From assembly GCA_964016985.1 (NCBI GenBank), contig OZ024827.1:23745433-23809432 (forward strand): 64,000 nucleotides of DNA. The letters run 5' to 3'. The notes beneath the pieces are model-generated. The model saw nothing but the letters and a program-made list of their open reading frames with translations. It was not told the DNA's origin and ran no database searches. The translations under genes and the position numbers were made by a program. Source of the stretch: Anodontia alba (taxonomy: Eukaryota > Mollusca > Bivalvia > Lucinida > Lucinidae). Of this stretch, positions 58,270 through 64,000 are shown one piece after another; position 1 is the first letter of the stretch; every line of letters begins with the position of its first letter.

Positions 58270-59600
58270 ATTCTAACACCCATGCTCGTGTTGTTCCTTA
58301 TTTATCTTTTATTTCTAGCCGTGCTTTATCTAAAGTATTTGAGCATAGGAATTTCGTCGCGCGCTATCAACGACAAAAAACCTATCACTTACGAGAGTTG
58401 CGCCCCTGGTAACTGTGGAAGCTAGCTTACAATATTGGTCGAAACATTCATATGCATAATTAATTCTATTAGAAAATGATCCATGAACATTGCATTTCTT
58501 TAACATTTTTTACCTGTTTAGTTCCTCTACAGGATATACCATTCAAATACCTTCGTTTTACTTCTTGTTTCCATCTATTTATTATATATATATATTTTAC
58601 ATCGTTTTTATTATTATTTTTTTTTATTTTACATCGTCAGCTGATTCGCATAAGTTATACACCATTTTGAATATTCGTCATCCTTGTAACTACGTAACCG
58701 TGTGACGTAATGCTTGAGAGGTATTACCAACTACCAAAGGGGAATTCAGGTATTAAAAATAGTAAGAAAATCAATAAAAAGTCTCATTTATGCAAAGATT
58801 TCGCTCGGGAGTGGGGGAGGGTGCAGGGGGGGGGGGGGTGGAGTGGGGGCGGAGAGGTAAAAAAGAAATTATTCCGAACCGTGCTCAAATGCCCAGATAA
58901 AGCATAGTTGAGTTGGGTTGTATCCGCTCGCTCATGCTCAAATGGGTATAACTCAAACTCAACTGTGCTTCAACGCACATAAATGAACCTTTAAAGTTCC
59001 TTGATTCACTATTATAAAAATATCATAATAGTATAAATTTGATGTAGATATTATAAATTTATGATGGTTTTTATGGTACATTTATCGCACATTTTACCAT
59101 TTAAGTGATCATTTTACATCAGTGTATATAATAAACCAATATTATAACTACGTTACTACTTCAACATTGGAAACTGCTTTTCCCGTACTTACTTACATAC
59201 CTTGACAGATGTAAACTTTAAAACAAAAGTAACAAACTTTTAAAATACCACGTGAAAAGATAAAATCACATTTGCAGTGAAAATGCAGTAGCTATTTAGT
59301 AAATATTCCTTTCTATTAATATGTCATAGTGAGCCAGGTCCAATTCGGTAAAGTATGTACAACGTAAGTCAAGTACGTAATAATTGTCTTCTTTATGCTT
59401 AGTGCTAACTGTATTATTCACTTCTTTTATTCATAAATGAGCTAAAAGACCTTCACACGGACTAAACAAATATAACACACACACACACACACACACACCA
59501 GTAATTCATTAATGACCGTTCCTAAATAGGTACTTTCACTGTGTTATTTTTTGTTAATTGTAAAGTAAGGTTCACTTTCTAATGTTGTTTTTGTTTTAAC
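58270..59600. other. No gene recognised; G-run and (AC)n
   Basis: It contains a G-run (58827-58838) and (AC)n (59476-59498). The rest is AT-rich. CTCAACTGTGCTTC-type inverted wording around 58910-58970 may be a small hairpin. Confidence 0.4.
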
Positions 59601-60034
59601 AATTATGTAAGTTTATGATAGATTCAGTTGTGGGCAACAGAGTTGCCACCATAATATTTCCAACTCTGCTTTTTTTGTGGTTGCTTTATTGTATTTGTCT
59701 GTCTTTCCCATGGGGTTGGGGGCTCGATGTGGATCTGATTTTATCAGTGCCTGGATTCTCTTATTTACTTTATGGTATATGGCGAAAAAAGCTTAAAACA
59801 GTTTGCTTAGCAGTCGACCTAATTACGGTTAATCACTTTGCTTACCTCTTTAATTGCATACCAGTGCACTGGCTCACACTCTTTAATGGCCCAGACTTAA
59901 AAGCAATTCATTACATACTCTGGGTTGGACCTTTTTATGTTTCTCAGTTGGAGGTTTTCGTTTGTTTCAGTATTTCAGTTGTGTCTTTGACACCCCGCGG
60001 ATCTTCCGGTATCTCTACACGATGTTTCAGTTGA
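59600..60034 (+). repeat. Interspersed repeat under a 139-codon frame
   Basis: GATGTGGATCTGATTTTATC and the flanking ATTATGTAAGT also occur at 44583-44720, and related AGTTCCTGAGTTCATTTATT wording occurs near 39858. The frame is hydrophobic, but the other copy does not preserve it, so I treat it as repeat DNA rather than a membrane protein gene. Confidence 0.5.
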
Positions 60035-60797
60035 GTCCTTATCTTTTGCTTCATTTTTTCTTTATTTGCTTTCTGTTATTTATTTGTTGCCCCATATGAT
60101 TCATGGACGAGTTGAAGACCTCTACGCTGACCGAACATATATATGTAAACTAAGGTCAAGGGTTGGGATCCCGTAAAGTTAGCTTAAGCTTGTTACTATT
60201 TCTGACTAGCTAATACACAATGTAGCGCTTGATAACAGTCAGAACTTAAATGACTACTTACTCTGTTAAACACTTCGGACTCTGAAACTAGGTAGCTATA
60301 ATAATAGAGTTTTGTTAAAAAATCCTTTTGGAGCATGGAACACATCAATTGATTGCAAGTAGTAGACACAGGTTTTCCAAATTAAGTTATGAATAGTAAT
60401 ATGAAATGGAAGACTCCTTAAGCCCTTCCGTGATGAGCAGACTTTTTTTTTCAAAATTATACAAAATGGGTCGGTGATACTAGTGGACCTTAGAATATAT
60501 TCTGTACCTTGACAAGGTGCGGGGAAATGTTTAACGCACATCAATAGGCACTTAACACAAGCTGTAGTGACGTCAAAATATTTTGTGGTGACGTCAAAAT
60601 ATTCTGTTTAAAAGGGATCCTTCTGGAACAAGAAACAACTCCAGAAACTGAAAACAGCAGATTCGGTTTTATTTAGTGTGTTGGTCAACATACTTTTATG
60701 CATTATGACATATTTTGGTTTTATGACCTTAGTTCTAGAAGTAATTTTAATGTGAGTATTATAATACTATTTAATGGCATATGTATCCTCTTTTCAG

Positions 60798-60862
60798 AAC
60801 TGTAGCATACACGGCAAGCAAGTGTTGTGGTGGTTGGACGGGTTACCCTGACTGTAATATTC
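60798..60862 (+). CDS. Probable host exon, Cys-rich EMI/EGF-like piece
   Basis: TCCTCTTTTCAG before and GTAAGTGT after make strong splice borders around 65 bp. Only one internal frame makes sense: TVAYTASKCCGGWTG followed by YPDCNI. The CC-GWTG-C spacing is that of the end of EMI domains or of EGF-like repeats in secreted or membrane proteins. The exon would start with one leftover base and end with one. Neighbouring exons are not visible within the window, so the introns must be long and filled with repeats. Confidence 0.5.
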
Positions 60863-60999
60863 GTAAGTGTCTTGTTTGGTACTGTAATATATCACACGGT
60901 AAAGAACCAGTCATAATATAATTCTGACGCGTCAGAATTTACCAAAATGACACTTTGACATGTCTAATGATGCCTTGTTATTAGCTTCCCTGAGCGAAG

Positions 61000-62402
61000 G
61001 GCTCCGGGGGAGACTATAGGATAGTACTCTCCGGCGTCCGGCGTCCGCCCGTCATCCGTCGTGGTCAATCAACATTTTCTGAGGATTCCTTTCTGAAAAC
61101 AACCATGTCATTTTCAACTAAATTTCACAAGAAACCTCCAAGCAGAGGGGTTGGAAAGTTTATACATTTGGTCCAGGTCACATCACTAAGATAGCCGCTA
61201 TGCCGATATATATGAAAAACTTTAAAACCTATACCAGAACCACTGACCTTGAAACTAGGTATGTAGCATTTAGGACTCCAGTGATACAAATTTATATAAA
61301 TGATGACTCTGGACTGACCTATTTTCGGCAAGGTGAAATTTAATCCTTGAGACTTTTGAATGGGAAAAGCTAAAATATTGCATTTTTCTATTGCTATTAT
61401 AGTCTGTTATGTAGAAATGCAATGACCTTAAACCCCTGTGAATGCTAAAGGTCAAGGCCATTTGGATGAATATATTCAAATTATTTTTTTCTGAGATACT
61501 TCTTGGCTAATTAAAATTATATTTCATGTGAAGCCTACGTGGGATGAGAAAATGAAATTTTATTCAAATGGTCCAGGTCAGATTACCAAGCTGACCGCCA
61601 TGCCCTTATATGATGAAATCTTCATATCCAGAACCACTGTGCCGATTGCCTTGAAACCAAGTAAGGAGCATTTGGGACTAGTTCTACAAAGTTTATATAA
61701 ATAATGACCCTGGGTTGACCTTGGCCAATCTTACCTCAAGGTCAAATATGGTTACCTAGGCTTTGGAATGCTGAAATAGCGAATTTTTCTGTTGCTGTTA
61801 TAGTATTTGATATGAAAATGCAGTCAGCTTCAACCCCTGTGAATGGTAAAGATCAGTGTAATTTAGTGACATTGAACAAAGGTTGATTTTTAAAAAAAAA
61901 ATCCTTATTCTTAAAAAAGGTATTAGGCTAATTAAAATTATACAGTCGACTCTCGTTATCTCGAATTCCAGGGGACTCTCTGAAACACTTCGAGATATCC
62001 GTACCTCGAAATATCAGAGTTGCAGAAGTGAGGAAAACAATAAATCGAACAACCACATTTAACAAATGAAGATGTAATTTGACTCCTTAAGTTATAGATA
62101 TATTGAGAGGAGAAATTGGTCTTTAGGAGCAATTTCTCCTCTTTTCCACAATATTTTGTTACCTGTTCTAAGATTTCCATGTCAAACCAGGGACCAGAAT
62201 TTCACTTCGAGATAAGCGGTTATTCGAGATAAGCGAGGTCGAGATAATGAGAGTCGACTGTATTTCATAGGAAGCCTACGTGGGATTGGAGAATGAAATT
62301 TTATTCAAATGGTCAAAGTCAGGTGACTAAGGTGGCCGCCATGTTCATATGTGTTAAAACTTTAGCCTTTTTCTCCAGAGTCACTGAACCGATTGCCTTG
62401 AA
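61000..62402. repeat. Tandem units of about 410 bp, three copies
   Basis: GAAGCCTACGTGGGAT followed by TTATTCAAATGGTCCAGGTC starts units near 61125 (diverged), 61528 and 62271. Each continues with CATATCCAGAACCACTGTGC and GACCTTAAACCCCTGTGAAT blocks. The head, CCGGCGTCCGGCGTCCGCCC, lies at 61032-61051. The second boundary is interrupted by a pogo-like MITE, and the third unit by an L1-like LINE. Confidence 0.75.
61943..62260. mobile_element. pogo/Tigger-like MITE
   Basis: CAGTCGACTCTCGTTATCTC at the left and its near-inverse, ending ATGAGAGTCGACTG, at the right are terminal repeats. TA flanks both ends (61941-61942 and 62261-62262). Further inverted TTCGAGATA-type blocks lie inside. The parallel unit at about 61510-61530 shows the uninterrupted site, TTAAAATTATATTTCAT, with one TA. 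The CAGTCGAC start resembles pogo-group ends. The 74-codon frame inside is not a transposase. Confidence 0.88.
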
Positions 62403-64000
62403 TTTTTTTTTTTTTTTTTTTTTTTTTTTATGATTTATTTCATTTTTCCACTAGCATGTCAAATATCATACAACATTCAATATAGTAATTCATATAAAGT
62501 GTGCTTTTTACTAATATCCATTCATAAATGCTTTCATACAAAATTTAATGGCGATATGTAAAGCTTAGCATTACATCCACAGAAGCACAATAAGAATCAT
62601 AATAAGCTTTTATGCTAGGCGTCTGGAGAGTTATTTTGTTCAGTAACTGTATACCGGGATCACTAAGTGCTTGACTGAACACCATAGAGTATGCATGTAT
62701 GTATATAAATATATATACATACATACATAGGATTTGGTGTAGCTTTCACGTTTGTATACGCAGCAGCGGCTTATTTCAGGTAAGTTTATTATTATTATTA
62801 TTATTATTATTGTTATTATTATCTTTTTTAAATATATATTAATTGCACTATCATGAGGAAAATGTCCGGTTCGACTGGACTGCCTTGTGTAATCGGACCC
62901 CACATTTTCATCTCACAGGACAAAAACAGGAATCACGTATTACTCGAGCAAGGCTCGAACGGACATTATGAATGTACATTTACATGGACGCCTCACATGT
63001 GACCCGAAAATGGTTCGAAACCACATTATGAGTTTACCGTTGATATTGACTATAATTCCAATAAATTTAACCATTTTCCCCAGTGTTTTATAAATATTGG
63101 ATAACGATCAGTTTTAATCGCTATCATTTTTTCAATATGTATAAAAAAGGTGACTTCTTTTATCCATTCTGCTATACTTGGTCGATTGCCATTTATACGG
63201 CATTTATAGATGTAATATCTAGTTAAAATCAATATGTAATTGATCGATTTATTATTTTCAGTTACATTTGTTATACCTAGGATGGCTCGTTGCATGTCTA
63301 TATTAAGTAAATAGTTACTTTTTTCATATATCCACATTTCAATATGTTCCCAAAATTCCATTATTAGGGTACAATACCAAAATATGTGCTCAAGCTTTTC
63401 TGGGAAACGTTTGCAAAAGTTACATAAATTATCTTGTTTAATGTTACACTTAAATAAAAAATCGTTTGTCGCTAAAATTCGATGGAGTAATCTATATTGA
63501 AACCAATGTAATTTAGTATTATTACAACTTTTTGCGGGGATATTGTACAGTTGTGACCAATTTAAATGGATTGGTTCAAATATTGTGTTCCATTTAACTT
63601 GACTGCTTGGAATGATATTCTTTTTGTTAATTAGTTCATACATATCCCTACTTCCTCGTTCATTTTTCAATAATACTTTTATTTTAAATGGTAAATAATT
63701 GTTTGTTAATATGTTAGTATTTATTGCAATTCCTTTATTTCTAATATACAGTTCTACCGCTGCTCTAACACCATAAAACTGTATAAAATTGGTTTGCACC
63801 TCAAACTTTTGAATGAACTGATTATAGTTCATGAGACGTCCATCATCATTGAAAAGGTCTTTAATATAGTGAATGTGCTTATCATACCAATGCCGATAGA
63901 AAATTGCTTTATTATTAATTTTTAATTCTTTATTATTCCATAAGTTTGTTGACAATATGTCCTCAAATTTAGTGGGAATTTGTTTTTCACACACAACTAG
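62403..64000 (-). mobile_element. L1-like LINE, 3' part, runs off the window
   Basis: A poly-A tail (T-run 62403-62429 on plus) ends the element. About 620 bp of 3' UTR with TA and TAT simple repeats follows. The open reading frame then starts at its stop codon at 63050 and is still open at 64000. The insertion cuts the third tandem unit at GATTGCCTTGAA. The target duplication partner lies outside the window. Confidence 0.85.
63050..64000 (-). CDS. LINE ORF2 C-terminal region (partial)
   Basis: The frame is uninterrupted for 317 codons and continues past the window edge. It contains the region that follows the reverse transcriptase in L1/Tx1-type ORF2 proteins (LWNNKELKINNKAIFYRHWY, DLFNDDGRLMNYNQF). 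It ends with a zinc-binding CNFCKRFPEKLEHIFWYC. The Cys/His spacing CxxC...H...C is complete. No Met start is claimed because the start lies beyond the window. The long intact frame suggests a young insertion. Endonuclease and reverse-transcriptase domains should lie just outside. Confidence 0.85.
   Translation of the reverse strand, partial: LVVCEKQIPTKFEDILSTNLWNNKELKINNKAIFYRHWYDKHIHYIKDLFNDDGRLMNYNQFIQKFEVQTNFIQFYGVRAAVELYIRNKGIAINTNILTNNYLPFKIKVLLKNERGSRDMYELINKKNIIPSSQVKWNTIFEPIHLNWSQLYNIPAKSCNNTKLHWFQYRLLHRILATNDFLFKCNIKQDNLCNFCKRFPEKLEHIFWYCTLIMEFWEHIEMWIYEKSNYLLNIDMQRAILGITNVTENNKSINYILILTRYYIYKCRINGNRPSIAEWIKEVTFFIHIEKMIAIKTDRYPIFIKHWGKWLNLLEL

Noticed and set aside
58198..58425. 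75-codon frame with a predicted membrane segment
   Set aside because: The first part is the C-terminus of a mariner transposase remnant; the hydrophobic part is read-through into AT-rich DNA.
59615..60034. 139-codon hydrophobic frame that looks like a membrane protein
   Set aside because: Part of the DNA is repeated at 44583-44720, where the frame is not preserved. T-rich DNA easily gives hydrophobic translations.

Overview
This window looks like repeat-dominated nuclear DNA from an animal, and I infer a bivalve mollusc. The reasons are AT-rich intergenic sequence, long microsatellites, a 200-base assembly gap, many hairpin-forming non-autonomous elements, satellite-like arrays with 150-170 bp periods, several LINE families, mariner and Penelope-like elements, and a tRNA-derived SINE. 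The species is not identifiable by eye. No complete host gene is visible. Only two short exon-like islands, near 44.94 kb and 60.80 kb, look like pieces of ordinary spliced genes.

Layout. At 0.6-1.8 kb lie two copies of an interspersed repeat with a G-run; further copies are at 29.3, 44.1 and 56.9 kb. At 3.05-4.87 kb is a decayed Penelope-like retroelement with a hammerhead-ribozyme-like core at its 3' end and a mirrored, mutated core at its 5' end. At 8.92-9.45 kb, inside an (AC)n/(AT)n microsatellite, is a 534 bp miniature LTR retrotransposon (TRIM) whose LTRs each carry a tRNA-like segment. Seven copies of a 280 bp foldback element are scattered from 2.8 to 36.2 kb. Two other hairpin or inverted-repeat families occur at 5.3-27.5 kb.

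The 13.7-15.2 and 30.2-31.9 kb blocks are two inverted copies of one composite repeat. Tandem arrays lie at 19.3-20.6, 32.6-34.0, 40.0-42.4 and 61.1-62.4 kb. A duplication of about 1 kb spans the gap at 21.3 kb. Coding remnants are a LINE 3' end flanked by 14 bp duplications (24.6-25.7 kb), a frameshifted mariner with both inverted repeats and TA duplications (42.7-44.05 kb), an unassigned reverse-transcriptase element split by a nested LINE (51.5-54.0 kb), a LINE reverse transcriptase with a damaged active site (55.4-56.85 kb), a second mariner remnant (57.8-58.3 kb), and the 3' part of an L1-like LINE whose reading frame is still open at the window end (62.4-64.0 kb).

Most of these parts are parasites of one another rather than a cooperating gene set. 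The LINE sits inside another retroelement, the SINE inside a satellite unit, a pogo-type MITE inside a tandem unit, and the TRIM inside a microsatellite. The strongest candidate for something not widely described is the TRIM: an 82 bp internal domain holding only a tRNA-Pro-type primer site, two hairpins and a polypurine tract, between LTRs with an apparent Pol III promoter and terminator. All calls were made by eye; no database search was run.
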